A stretch of 64,000 nt of DNA from Haloarchaeobius sp. FL176. GTDB lineage: Archaea; Halobacteriota; Halobacteria; Halobacteriales; Natrialbaceae. This document shows, piece after piece, positions 25,526 through 36,547 of this stretch. The stretch covers positions 310,001-374,000 of the forward strand of contig NZ_JANJYH010000002.1 of assembly GCF_024609245.1 (NCBI RefSeq). Direction: 5' to 3'. The stretch's first letter is position 1; each line of letters opens with the position of its first letter. The notes under the pieces are model-generated. The model was not told the origin of the DNA, ran no database searches, and was given only the letters and a program-made list of their open reading frames with translations. The translations under genes were made by a program, and so were the position numbers.

Positions 25526-26257
25526 CTACGACGGGATGGAGTAGCCGGAGCGGCGCGCGACCAGCCCCGCCTCGGGGCCGCGCCACTCGAAAGCCACGCC
25601 CTCGTGGGTCGGCGACGCGACCTCGGCCACCTCGAACGTCCGGTTCCTGGCCTCCGGCGTGGTGAGTGCGGCGACCATCACCCACGCAAGGTCCGGTCGG
25701 GGGATTCGCCCCGCGACGGTGTTCTCTCCCTCGCTCGTCGCTACCGACCCGGTCCCCTCGCGGTCGGTCGTCCGCCCGGTCCGCAGGATGGTGTGCGGGA
25801 CGCCGGCGTCACGGAGGTAGCGCTCGGTGGCGTCGAGCGCACGGATGAGTCTGTACTTCAGCAGTCTGACGGGGAGCACCATGCCGCTGTGTGAGTCGCC
25901 GACACCGACCTTCGAGTGGAGGACCACGTACGGGCGGTCGGCACTGCTCGCGGCGTCGACGAGGTTCCTGATGCCGACGCCAGCCTCGAGTTGACCGACG
26001 ACGTGGGAGAGGCCGGTGTCCCTCACACTACAGCAGATAGCGTCGACGTCGCTGACCGCACCGTCGAGTCCCTGGCCGGTGGTCAGGTCCGCGACGCAGA
26101 CCTCCGCTGCGCCGGCCCGTCGTGCGGAGGCTTCCCGGTCGCGGTCGGTGACGAGCGCGCGCACCACGTAGTCGGTGTCAGCGAGGTAGTTCACGAGTGC
26201 CCGACCGACCGGTGTCGAGGCGTCGGCGACCAGCACGCGGTACGATTCGTGCGACAC
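25526..26257 (-). CDS. NmrA/SDR-like NAD(P)-binding protein
   Basis: A 243-residue atypical short-chain dehydrogenase fold: YRVLVADASTPVGRALVNYL, YVVRALVTDRDREAS, GAAEVCVADLTTGQGL, VDAICCSVRD, GIRNLVDAASSADRPYVVLHS, and LRDAGVPHTILRTGR. The glycine motif is altered (ADASTPVG instead of GATGxxG), so cofactor binding may be weak. No catalytic YxxxK is visible. It may be an NADP-sensing regulator or a reductase-like scaffold. It stands alone. Confidence 0.75.
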   Translation of the reverse strand: MSHESYRVLVADASTPVGRALVNYLADTDYVVRALVTDRDREASARRAGAAEVCVADLTTGQGLDGAVSDVDAICCSVRDTGLSHVVGQLEAGVGIRNLVDAASSADRPYVVLHSKVGVGDSHSGMVLPVRLLKYRLIRALDATERYLRDAGVPHTILRTGRTTDREGTGSVATSEGENTVAGRIPRPDLAWVMVAALTTPEARNRTFEVAEVASPTHEGVAFEWRGPEAGLVARRSGYSIPS

Positions 26258-26327
26258 GTTGACACCCTACGCACTGGTGTGAGTAAAACGTTCCGCGCAA
26301 CCAGTTGGTCAGTTCCGAAACGGCTGT

Positions 26328-26618
26328 TCAGTCGCCGAACTCGCCGCGTGTCGACCGACGGTTCTGGTGGCCCTCGTGGTGCTCCCGTGTCGGCGGGTGG
26401 ACGTAGAGCGCGTCGACGACCACGATGCTGCTGACGACGCCCGCCGCCGCGATGAACAGGTGGAGCGGCAGCGCGGTTGCGACCCAGGCGGCGGCCGCCG
26501 TGAGCCACAGGAGCGGAATGACGCCGAGCACGAGATCGTACCGAGAGACCGAACCGAGTACTGTCGACGGTCGAACGGGCGATTCGACGTCCACGTGGTC
26601 GGTTTCAGTCCGCTTCAT
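26328..26618 (-). CDS. Small two-TM membrane protein with Shine-Dalgarno site
   Basis: A 96-residue protein with helices VLGVIPLLWLTAAAAWVATAL and LFIAAAGVVSSIVVVDALYV and a His-rich charged tail (REHHEGHQNRRS). Two ATGs are close together (26624 and 26618). The sequence GAGGTGAT, complementary to the 16S rRNA 3' end, ends 4 nt before the second, which decides for 26618. The long AT-rich leader to 26750 is unusual here. The function is unknown. Confidence 0.55.
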   Translation of the reverse strand: MKRTETDHVDVESPVRPSTVLGSVSRYDLVLGVIPLLWLTAAAAWVATALPLHLFIAAAGVVSSIVVVDALYVHPPTREHHEGHQNRRSTRGEFGD

Positions 26619-26624
26619 CGTCAT

Positions 26625-26752
26625 CACCTCGTGTGGAACTACGCTAGCACCGATTGTAAAATTTTGGCCTGAAACCACGGGGGAACCGCCACCGAATACA
26701 CTTCGAATCCATTTCGAAGCTACAAATATTATTCTAAAATAATATCGCACAC
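26625..26752 (-). promoter_or_regulatory. AT-rich promoter/leader of the 26328-26618 gene
   Basis: This stretch is far more AT-rich than the surroundings (TATTATTCTAAAATAATAT at 26728-26747 is itself nearly self-complementary; CAAAATTTTAC near 26660). It contains several possible TATA elements plus the GAGGTGAT ribosome-binding site. It separates two minus-strand genes, the small membrane gene and PrsW. Confidence 0.45.
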
Positions 26753-26810
26753 GGACCCCCAGTCGCAATCGGGTGTCCTCCGGGTGTGACCGTCGCTGCG
26801 GTGCGGCGAC

Positions 26811-27794
26811 CTACCCGTTCGCGTGGGTCGCACCGGCCCGGTAGTGGCGGTTGTACTTCGAGAGCTTCCGGTAGAGCACGTAGCCGACGGCACTCTCGAA
26901 GGCGAACACGAAGGCGATGAAGCCGAGGCTGCCGCCGACGAACGGGGCGGCCCCGAAGTCGACGATGCTGACGATGGTGTTGTACGTCGCGTGGATGCCG
27001 GCCGCGATGAGGAGCCCCTTGACGACGATTGGGCCCCAGTGGTCGTCGCTGAACTTCGCGAGCCCGAGGTAGTAGCCCGAGATGGCGGAGTAGAGCACGT
27101 GGCCCGGGCCGACGAACGAGCGGGCAGTCGCCGTTTCGACTGCGCCGGCGAGGCTCGCACTCGTCGAGACGGAGCCGGCCTGGATGACCGCCTGCGTGAT
27201 GTAGAGCGCGTTCTCGATGGTGGCGAAGCCGAGTCCCGCGACCGCACCGTACACCGCGCCGTCGATGACGGCGTCGAACTGGTCGCCGTTGTAGGCGTAG
27301 ACGCGGACGGAGAGCCACTTCACGGTCTCCTCGACGGGGCCGACGACGAGGAAGAAGAACACGACGAGCGTGACGGGGAACAGCGGCGTGCTCGGCAGCG
27401 CGGCCGCGATGACCGACCGCAGCGCGGAGTTCGCCACCGCGGCGAAGCTCGCGAACAGCACCGACAGCAGGAACGTCACCGCGAGCGGCCCCATCGGGTC
27501 GCGCCCGGTCGGGTTCGTCCGCCAGATGGCCCCGACGATGACGAGCGCCGGCAGGATGGACCCGGCCGTGAGTATCCCGAGCGTCGGCCGGACGGTGATG
27601 CCGTAGACGACCAGCCCGAGCTGGGCGGTGAACGTCGCCAGCGCGAGCAGGACGACCGCCCAGTGTGCGCTCCGGACGATGCCGCCGTAGACGAGCACGG
27701 CGAACCGGTCGAGACGTGTCCGTGGTTCCCAGCTCGTTACCTCGTACCCACCATCCGTGGCGACCTCCCTGTCGCCGTCGCCCCCGTCCGTCAT
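26811..27794 (-). CDS. PrsW-family intramembrane metalloprotease
   Basis: A 327-residue polytopic membrane protein. Family motifs are visible: VVGPVEETVKWLSVR (paired Glu), GLGFATIENALYIT with the conserved Glu-Asn, FVGPGHVLYSAISGYYLG (conserved His) and LIAAGIHATYN (His). About eight helices are predicted. PrsW proteases cleave membrane-bound anti-sigma factors in bacteria; archaeal targets are unknown. It lies 91 nt downstream of the redox operon on the same strand, without overlap. Confidence 0.88.
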   Translation of the reverse strand: MTDGGDGDREVATDGGYEVTSWEPRTRLDRFAVLVYGGIVRSAHWAVVLLALATFTAQLGLVVYGITVRPTLGILTAGSILPALVIVGAIWRTNPTGRDPMGPLAVTFLLSVLFASFAAVANSALRSVIAAALPSTPLFPVTLVVFFFLVVGPVEETVKWLSVRVYAYNGDQFDAVIDGAVYGAVAGLGFATIENALYITQAVIQAGSVSTSASLAGAVETATARSFVGPGHVLYSAISGYYLGLAKFSDDHWGPIVVKGLLIAAGIHATYNTIVSIVDFGAAPFVGGSLGFIAFVFAFESAVGYVLYRKLSKYNRHYRAGATHANG

Positions 27795-27885
27795 CTGTCA
27801 GCGACGGTAAGACGTGATGCGTGTAGTAGGTGCGGCCAACGTACGTAGCCCATCGAGAACTGGCCGCGACGCCGTCTCGCGGTTC

Positions 27886-28485
27886 CTACTCGACCTCGAA
27901 CGAACCCTCCAGGCCGAGCGTCTGGTGGGGCGCACAGTAGTACTCGTACCGCCCGCTCGCCTGGAACGTGTGGGCGTGCAGGTAGCCCTCCCCGTAGGTG
28001 TCCGAGGCCGTCCCCGGCGTCCCGGTCCAGTCGGAGTCGTCGGGTTTCTCGCGGACACGGACGTTGTGTCCGGAGCTCCGCCACACCCAGTGGACGGTGT
28101 CGCCGGCCGCGACGGTGAACGTCTCCGGCGCGAAGCTGAATCCGTCCGCAGCGACATCGACGACGAGCTCCGGCTCGCGCTCCTCGGCCGGCACGCTGGT
28201 CGTCGTCGGGGCAGCGGGCTCCGTCGCCGTCGGCTCCGTCCCCGCCGTCGTCTGTGGACTCTCGGTCGCGTCGGTCCCGGCTGTCGTCGAACCCGGCGTC
28301 GACGTAGCTCGGGTCGTCCCCGCACCGCCCGGCTCGTCACCGCTGCCACGGCGCTCCGGCCCCCAGGGGTTCGAAAGACAGCCCGCGGTGGCGACGGCGG
28401 CAGCGAGGGCCGCCCCAGTCGTCCGGAGCAGGTCGCGTCGGCTCCGCTCTCGACCGGCGGCCGAGTTGCGCTCGTCGCGGCTCAC
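27886..28485 (-). CDS. Halocyanin-like blue-copper lipoprotein
   Basis: A 199-residue Tat lipoprotein: SRRDLLRTTGA signal, lipobox ATAGC, a Thr/Ser/Pro-rich linker (about 40-100), then a cupredoxin domain (PETFTVAAGDTVHWVWR). Copper ligands visible are the His in SSGHNVRV and the Cys and His of YYCAPHQTLGLEG. The usual axial Met after the second Gly is Leu here. The GTG start overlaps the upstream stop by 4 nt (GTGA), coupling it to the six-TM gene. It is probably an external electron carrier or copper sensor; it is the last gene of a four-gene operon. Confidence 0.88.
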   Translation of the reverse strand: MSRDERNSAAGRERSRRDLLRTTGAALAAAVATAGCLSNPWGPERRGSGDEPGGAGTTRATSTPGSTTAGTDATESPQTTAGTEPTATEPAAPTTTSVPAEEREPELVVDVAADGFSFAPETFTVAAGDTVHWVWRSSGHNVRVREKPDDSDWTGTPGTASDTYGEGYLHAHTFQASGRYEYYCAPHQTLGLEGSFEVE

Positions 28486-29135
28486 GGCTTCTCCTCCGTG
28501 CCCGCGGTGCGAACGTCGCGGAACTCGTAGCCACCGCCGACCGTCTGGTCGTCGCCGGCACCGCCACGGCGTGCGTCGACCAGCAGCGGGACGGCGTGGA
28601 CGACGCCGGTCGCGGCGAACGCCCAGTCCGGCACCGTCGTCGGGAACAGCACGGCCGCGAGCAGCACGAGCCCGGCGGTCAGGCTGCCGACCAGGTACGC
28701 CGCACGGCTCCGGTGAGTGGCGACCACGCCGGTGACGAGGTAGCCGACCGCGAGCACGACGGGCCACGGCGTCCACAGCAGCGTGCGCGCCAGCTCCGGC
28801 GACGACACCAGCCCGTAGACGACCGCCGCGTCGAGTACGAGCGCGGTGGCGACGAGCGCGACCCACAGCCACAGCAGCGGGGTATACCGTACGGTCCGCG
28901 CACCGGCGACCAGGCCGAGGCCGACCATCGTGGCCGTCGCGGCCGCCCAGAAGCCGACCACGACGACGGTACCCTCGACGCCGACCACCTCGAGCGCGAA
29001 CCCGGGACGGCCGGCGACGAACTGAGTCAGCGCCCAGCCGAGGAGGCCGAGCACGCCGCCGAGCGCGAGCAAGGCGTCGATACCGAGCCCGTCGCGCATC
29101 GTCTCGTCGGTCTGAGCGGCATCGGTGTCCATCAT
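28482..29135 (-). CDS. Six-TM membrane protein of the redox operon
   Basis: A 217-residue protein with about six hydrophobic helices: LLALGGVLGLLGWALTQFV, GTVVVVGFWAAATATMVGL, LLWLWVALVATALVLDAAVV, VVLAVGYLVTGVVAT, LVGSLTAGLVLLAAVLF, and WAFAATGVVHAVPLLVDA. Histidines are few (near residues 140 and 180), so heme binding is not obvious. No family is recognised and no retinal-binding lysine is apparent. Its ATG overlaps the stop of the [2Fe-2S] gene and its stop overlaps the cupredoxin start, each by 4 nt. It may link the cytosolic and external redox proteins. Confidence 0.75.
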   Translation of the reverse strand: MMDTDAAQTDETMRDGLGIDALLALGGVLGLLGWALTQFVAGRPGFALEVVGVEGTVVVVGFWAAATATMVGLGLVAGARTVRYTPLLWLWVALVATALVLDAAVVYGLVSSPELARTLLWTPWPVVLAVGYLVTGVVATHRSRAAYLVGSLTAGLVLLAAVLFPTTVPDWAFAATGVVHAVPLLVDARRGGAGDDQTVGGGYEFRDVRTAGTEEKP

Positions 29136-30121
29136 CGCCCGTCACCTCCGGGGAGCGCGGCGTAGTCGTAGGTGCCCGCGTACTCCGCGTCGGTGACGGG
29201 CACCGGTTCGGGCGGCTCGTCGTCGGTCGCGTCGCGCTCGTCGTCTACCGCCACCTCCTCGACGTGCTGGCCCCAGAGCCCCCGGTGCTTCTCGACGGTC
29301 ACGTCGCCCTGCACGCGGGTCTGGCAGGCGAGCCGGAGCCCGCTCGCCTCGTCGTGTGGGGGGAGACCCAGCCGGCGCTGTTCGCGGGACTCGGGCTCGC
29401 TCACCTCGCCGTCGACGGCGACGGCGCAGGTGCCACAGAGGCCGTTGCCGCCGCAGTTGGCGACTTGGGCCACGTCGTTGTGCGGCGAGTGGCCCTCGGC
29501 CGCGAGCAGCACCGAACGCAGGCGGTCGCCCACCTCGCAGGTGACCTCGCGGCCCTCGAACCGGACGGTCGGCGTCCGCCGGAAGGTCGGGCTCCGGCCG
29601 TCGTAGACGAGGTCGATGGCCGTCGTCATCCAGCAGCCGTCGTACTTGCCGTCGGACTGGCGGCCGACGGTGAACTCGTAGGTGCGGTCGCCGGCGGGAT
29701 GGCGAGCGAGGACAGCCTGCGTGAACGTCTCGTCGTCGCGTTCGGTGGGGCCGCGCTCGACCGCGTCCGCGCCGACGAGCCGGTCGTAGATGGGACCGAG
29801 CAGCGTCGTCGCGAACCCGTCGAGCGACCCGTGGGCCGTCCGGAAGGCCGGTGCCGAGAAGTCGAACAGGGTCCGCACGCTGTCGGGGACCGCACCGTCG
29901 GCCCGGGCCGCTGCGACGTCGACGTCGGCCGCGGCCAGCGCGTCGAGCTGTGCCCGGACCGCGTCTGCGGGCCCGATGTCGGGCGATGGACCGACCCGGG
30001 AGGCGAGCGGGTCGTCGTCGCCGGCACCGACCTCGCCCGTCGAGGCGTCGGCACCACCGGTCGCGTCGCCCGGCCCCGTGGTCTCGTCGCTGTCCGGCGT
30101 CGGGCCGACCTCGCCGGTCAT
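29132..30121 (-). CDS. [2Fe-2S] ferredoxin-domain protein with novel N-terminal half
   Basis: A 329-residue soluble protein. Residues 1-50 are acidic and disordered. About 50-175 is an unrecognised domain (VRAQLDALAAADVDVAAARA, TAHGSLDGFATTLLGPIYDRL, YEFTVGRQSDGKYDGCW). About 190-290 is a [2Fe-2S] fold with VANCGGNGLCGTCAVAV and LACQTRV, giving Cys spacing C-x5-C-x2-C plus a distant Cys, as in adrenodoxin-type domains. It probably passes one electron to or from a partner. It is the second gene of the operon, with 4-nt overlaps on both sides. Confidence 0.82.
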   Translation of the reverse strand: MTGEVGPTPDSDETTGPGDATGGADASTGEVGAGDDDPLASRVGPSPDIGPADAVRAQLDALAAADVDVAAARADGAVPDSVRTLFDFSAPAFRTAHGSLDGFATTLLGPIYDRLVGADAVERGPTERDDETFTQAVLARHPAGDRTYEFTVGRQSDGKYDGCWMTTAIDLVYDGRSPTFRRTPTVRFEGREVTCEVGDRLRSVLLAAEGHSPHNDVAQVANCGGNGLCGTCAVAVDGEVSEPESREQRRLGLPPHDEASGLRLACQTRVQGDVTVEKHRGLWGQHVEEVAVDDERDATDDEPPEPVPVTDAEYAGTYDYAALPGGDGR

Positions 30122-31677
30122 CGACGACCCTCCACCGCGGTACCGGGCTTCGAGTCCGGCGACCGCACCGTGAACTGCTCCAGCGCGCGTTCGAGCTTCC
30201 CGGCGCTCTCGGCGAGCCAGTCGACGCGCTGTTCGATGGCACCGATGACCGTCTCCTGCTCTCCGGCGGTCGCCGCCACCTGCGAGGCCTCCGTCGCGGT
30301 CTCCGCACCGATCTCGCGGACCCGCTCGACGTTCGAGCGCATCTCGGCGACCCGTTCCGTCTGGGCGTCGGTCGCGGCGTCGATGCGTGCCGCGTCGGCG
30401 GCCGTCTCGTTCACCACGTCCTCGACCGCGTCGAACGCGCCCAGCGCCGACTCGATGGTGTCGGTGCCGCGCTCGACGGCGGCCTGCGTGCGCTCTATCT
30501 CCGAGAGCGCCGACGCGGTGTCGGCCTCGACGGACCCGAGTGCGTCCTCGATCTCGGCCGCAGCGGCCTCGGTGTCGTTCGAGAGCGTGCGTATCTGCCT
30601 GCCGAGGTGGGTCATGCTGCCGTCGTCGTTCGACTTCTTCGCCTCCAGCTCGGTGTTCATCGCGAGGTGCTCGGTCTGCTCGGTGAGGTCACGCACCTTG
30701 TCGGCGAGGTCGGACACGTCCGCGACTGTCCGGGAGAGCGACTCTATCTCGTCGACCGAAGACGCCGTCCGCTCCTCGATTGTCTCGACGGCGTCCAGTG
30801 CGTCGGTCGCGGCGGCCGCACCCTCGTCGGTCGCGGCGGCGGCCGCCTCGGATTTCTCGGCCACGGTCTCCGCGCGGCCGGCGACGGCCTCGACGCGGTC
30901 GACGAGGCCAGCCATCGCAGCCGCGGTCTCCGCCAGCTGGGCGTGCTGGCTGTCGACGCCCTCGCTGATGGACCGCGTCGCTTCCGTCACCTCGACGGTA
31001 CCCTCGCGAGCCGTGGTGGCGTTCTCGTCGGCCTCGCGGGCGGCGTCGGCGACGGACTGGGAGAACGCCCGTACCTCGGCGACCATCGTCTCCATCTGGC
31101 CCATCATCCCGTTGAAGCTCGTCGCGAGCGCGTCGAACTGCGGGACGCCCGTCTCCTCGTCCATCCGGCCGGTGAGGTCACCGCGACGGGCCGCAGACAG
31201 CGTTCTGGTCTGTGCGGTCGCCGTCGTCGCCAGCTCGCGGTTCAGCGACTCGACGGTGTCGACCTGGGACGCGAGCTGGTCGCGCAGCTCGGCGACGCTC
31301 CAGGCCAGCTGGCCGACTTCGTCCCGGCGTGTCGGCTCGAACGAGGTCTCGAAACGGCCGGTCTCGGCGACCTGGCGCGTCTCCCGGTCGAGGTTCCTGA
31401 CCCCGCCCACCACCGACCGTTCGACCAGCGCGAGCGCGACGACGTTGCCCGATACAACGACAGCAAGTGCCAGGATGCCGCCGCGGTAGATCGCCTGTGC
31501 TTCGCCGTACGTGGTCGCGAGGTGGACGGTCGCCTGCCACACCGCGACCGTGACCACGGCGACTGCGACGAGCGTGGACACGGCCGCCGCGGCCACGAAC
31601 TTCCCCGTCAGCGACGCCCGTGGGTCGACGCCCCGGCGGAGCCGTCGTCTCGTCCCTCGAAGTACCCCAGTTACCAT
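30118..31677 (-). CDS. Chemoreceptor-like (MCP) protein lacking a ligand-binding domain
   Basis: A 519-residue membrane protein. TM1 (about 28-50) and TM2 (about 67-85) are separated by only some 15 residues (TVHLATTYGEAQAIYRG), so there is no extracellular sensor domain. A HAMP segment, RNLDRETRQVAETGRFE, follows, then a long antiparallel coiled-coil signalling domain. The hairpin tip (EQTEHLAMNTELEAKKSNDD) departs from the canonical NLLALNAAIEAARAGE and GRGFAVVA motifs. It is the first gene of the operon, with a TATA-like CTTTAACTAA about 20-28 nt before the ATG (leaderless). Confidence 0.85.
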   Translation of the reverse strand: MVTGVLRGTRRRLRRGVDPRASLTGKFVAAAAVSTLVAVAVVTVAVWQATVHLATTYGEAQAIYRGGILALAVVVSGNVVALALVERSVVGGVRNLDRETRQVAETGRFETSFEPTRRDEVGQLAWSVAELRDQLASQVDTVESLNRELATTATAQTRTLSAARRGDLTGRMDEETGVPQFDALATSFNGMMGQMETMVAEVRAFSQSVADAAREADENATTAREGTVEVTEATRSISEGVDSQHAQLAETAAAMAGLVDRVEAVAGRAETVAEKSEAAAAATDEGAAAATDALDAVETIEERTASSVDEIESLSRTVADVSDLADKVRDLTEQTEHLAMNTELEAKKSNDDGSMTHLGRQIRTLSNDTEAAAAEIEDALGSVEADTASALSEIERTQAAVERGTDTIESALGAFDAVEDVVNETAADAARIDAATDAQTERVAEMRSNVERVREIGAETATEASQVAATAGEQETVIGAIEQRVDWLAESAGKLERALEQFTVRSPDSKPGTAVEGRR

Positions 31678-31693
31678 GGGCGTACCTGAACGT

Positions 31694-31705
31694 ATTAGTT
31701 AAAGT
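31694..31705 (-). promoter_or_regulatory. Promoter of the four-gene redox/receptor operon
   Basis: On the minus strand, CTTTAACTAATA lies about 17-28 nt before the ATG at 31677, compatible with a leaderless transcript. No other promoter-like element or gap exists until 27886. Confidence 0.45.
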
Positions 31706-31800
31706 GAATTTTCCCAGTTCCGTACCAAATTGGCACCAAATAGCGGCGCCTGCGGGCGAATTCGAGAACCGGACCCGACATCGAGACGGCAGGTGTCCGT

Positions 31801-35139
<3,339 letters not shown>

Positions 35140-35170
35140 GGTTGTCTGTCGGTATCCAGTTCGTACATCG

Positions 35171-35223
35171 TAATAAGCGCCACGATGCACTACGAGAAAC
35201 GTAACGCCGTTTCGAAATTCGAA
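35171..35223 (-). promoter_or_regulatory. carB promoter and putative Lrp operator
   Basis: On the minus strand the TATA box is CGCTTATTA (35179-35171), about 36 nt before the ATG. Upstream of it lie TACG-N5-CGTA (35191-35203) and TTTCGAAA (35210-35217), inside the wider palindrome TTCGAAATTCGAA (35211-35223). The plus-strand block CGTAACGCCGTTTCGAAA (35200-35217) matches the carA block in 16 of 18 bases. Confidence 0.55.
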
Positions 35224-35345
35224 CCCGGGGCGTGGTGCCACGGGACGTAGCCGCTGCTCGACGGTCGCTGTCAGACAAACCGGTCGAGAACCGCCGTCGC
35301 TACTGGTCGCCTGTCATACGAACCACCCGTCGCGTCGGCACGAGT

Positions 35346-35582
35346 TCACCCCGACGCGTCCGAGGTCTGGACCCGATACCGGTACGGCTGTGACCGGATT
35401 ACCTCCACCTCACCAGCCTCCGCGTGCCGGCCGAGCACCGTCGCGACGCGGTGCGGGCTGTCGATCTCGATGTCGTGGTCCTCGAGGAGTTGGACGATCT
35501 CGCGGGCTGACAGGGGCTCGTCGGCGTCCGCCTCCGCGAGAACGGTGCGTATCCGTTCGAACTCGCTCTGGCGGGTATGCAT
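35346..35582 (-). CDS. Small winged-helix-like protein
   Basis: A 78-residue protein: QSEFERIRTVLAEADADEPL, SAREIVQLLEDHDIEI, SPHRVATVLGRHAEAGEVEV and a final beta strand PYRYRVQT. This helix-helix-helix-wing order suggests a small DNA-binding winged helix. A TATA-like GTTTTATG about 30 nt before the ATG indicates a leaderless mRNA. The target is unknown. Confidence 0.65.
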   Translation of the reverse strand: MHTRQSEFERIRTVLAEADADEPLSAREIVQLLEDHDIEIDSPHRVATVLGRHAEAGEVEVIRSQPYRYRVQTSDASG

Positions 35583-35657
35583 GTATGCTGTACACGGTCT
35601 CCGAGTGCATAAAACGGCGTCAGACGGGTGTTAGACAATCACAGCCGCCGTCTCGGT

Positions 35658-36188
35658 TCAGAGCGCGCGGTCGCCCTCGCTCTCGAAGTCGCGCTGCTCG
35701 CGGTACGCCTCGACGAACTCGCCCACGTCGAACTCGAGCATCTGGCGCTCGAACTCGGACATGGCACCGTCGTCGTCGCTGTGGCTGATGGCGTGCTCCA
35801 TCAGCTCGACGACCAGTTCGACGACGATCTCGTGCAGTCGCCGGTCGTCGAAGTCGGTCAGCCAGATCATCGAGCTACCGACGGTGCCGTCGTCGGACAC
35901 GTCCGCGCTGGCGACTCGTTCGGGGAACTCCTCCATCACGATGCCCATGATGTGGACCGTCCCGAACTCGTCGAACTCGTCGGCCGGCTCGATGGTGGCC
36001 CGCAGCACCTCGACGAGCGACTCCGGGAAGAACCGCGACGGCGGATGGACGTCCATCACGACGGCGTACCGTTCGCCGTCACGCACGTACTCCCGCATCC
36101 CGAGGTCGATCTCGCCGACGTCGACCGTCGGACCGTCCGGTAGCGACAGCTCCGTCCCGGACCCGCCGGGGACGCGTGGCTCGGTCAT
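35658..36188 (-). CDS. Conserved acidic haloarchaeal protein, function unknown
   Basis: A 176-residue acidic alpha/beta protein: VDVGEIDLGMREYVRDGERY, VVMDVHPPSRFFPESLVEVL, FGTVHIMGIVMEEFPERVA, SSMIWLTDFDDRRLHEIVVE and MLEFDVGEFVEAYREQRDF. It looks like a conserved haloarchaeal DUF (possibly DUF5815, from memory). No catalytic or metal motif is visible. The start at MTEPRVPGG is the first ATG. Confidence 0.65.
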   Translation of the reverse strand: MTEPRVPGGSGTELSLPDGPTVDVGEIDLGMREYVRDGERYAVVMDVHPPSRFFPESLVEVLRATIEPADEFDEFGTVHIMGIVMEEFPERVASADVSDDGTVGSSMIWLTDFDDRRLHEIVVELVVELMEHAISHSDDDGAMSEFERQMLEFDVGEFVEAYREQRDFESEGDRAL

Positions 36189-36233
36189 ACGGGTCTCTCG
36201 GCGTTCCGAAAGGAAAAGTGGCGCGCTCTGGGC

Positions 36234-36497
36234 TTACGCTTCGTCGGTTTCGTCGTTTCCGGCTTCAGCTTCGTGGTCCTCCTCCTCGGGTTCTTCGGCC
36301 TCCGCTTCGTGGTCTTCTTCCCCATCCTCGGATTCCTCGTCGTCTTCCTCGACTTCGACCTCCACCTCGACCTCGATCTCGACGCCGTCGGCCTCCAGCT
36401 CGGCCTCCGCGGTGCGTGTGTCGCCGACTTCGATCTCGAGTTCGTCCCGGTCGACTTCGACCTCTACCTCGACGTCTACGGAGATGTCGTCTCCCAT
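36234..36497 (-). CDS. Very acidic protein with alternating Val-Glu repeats
   Basis: An 87-residue protein whose N-terminal half alternates acidic and aliphatic residues (ISVDVEVEVEVDRDELEIEV, then VEIEVEVEVEVEEDD). The C-terminal half is an almost pure Glu/Asp/Ala tail with HEAEAEEPEEE-type repeats. Alternation predicts a strongly amphipathic beta strand pair. A TATA element CTTTTATTAC about 30-40 nt before the ATG supports expression. No family is recognised. Confidence 0.6.
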   Translation of the reverse strand: MGDDISVDVEVEVEVDRDELEIEVGDTRTAEAELEADGVEIEVEVEVEVEEDDEESEDGEEDHEAEAEEPEEEDHEAEAGNDETDEA

Positions 36498-36547
36498 ACA
36501 TCGACCGACACCGCCAGTCGTAATAAAAGCAGATGTTGACGGGTCGC

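Noticed and set aside
29264-31489. 741-codon plus-strand frame across the redox operon
   Set aside because: Ser/Arg-rich mirror of the receptor and Fe-S genes; no domains, and the real genes overlap perfectly on the other strand.
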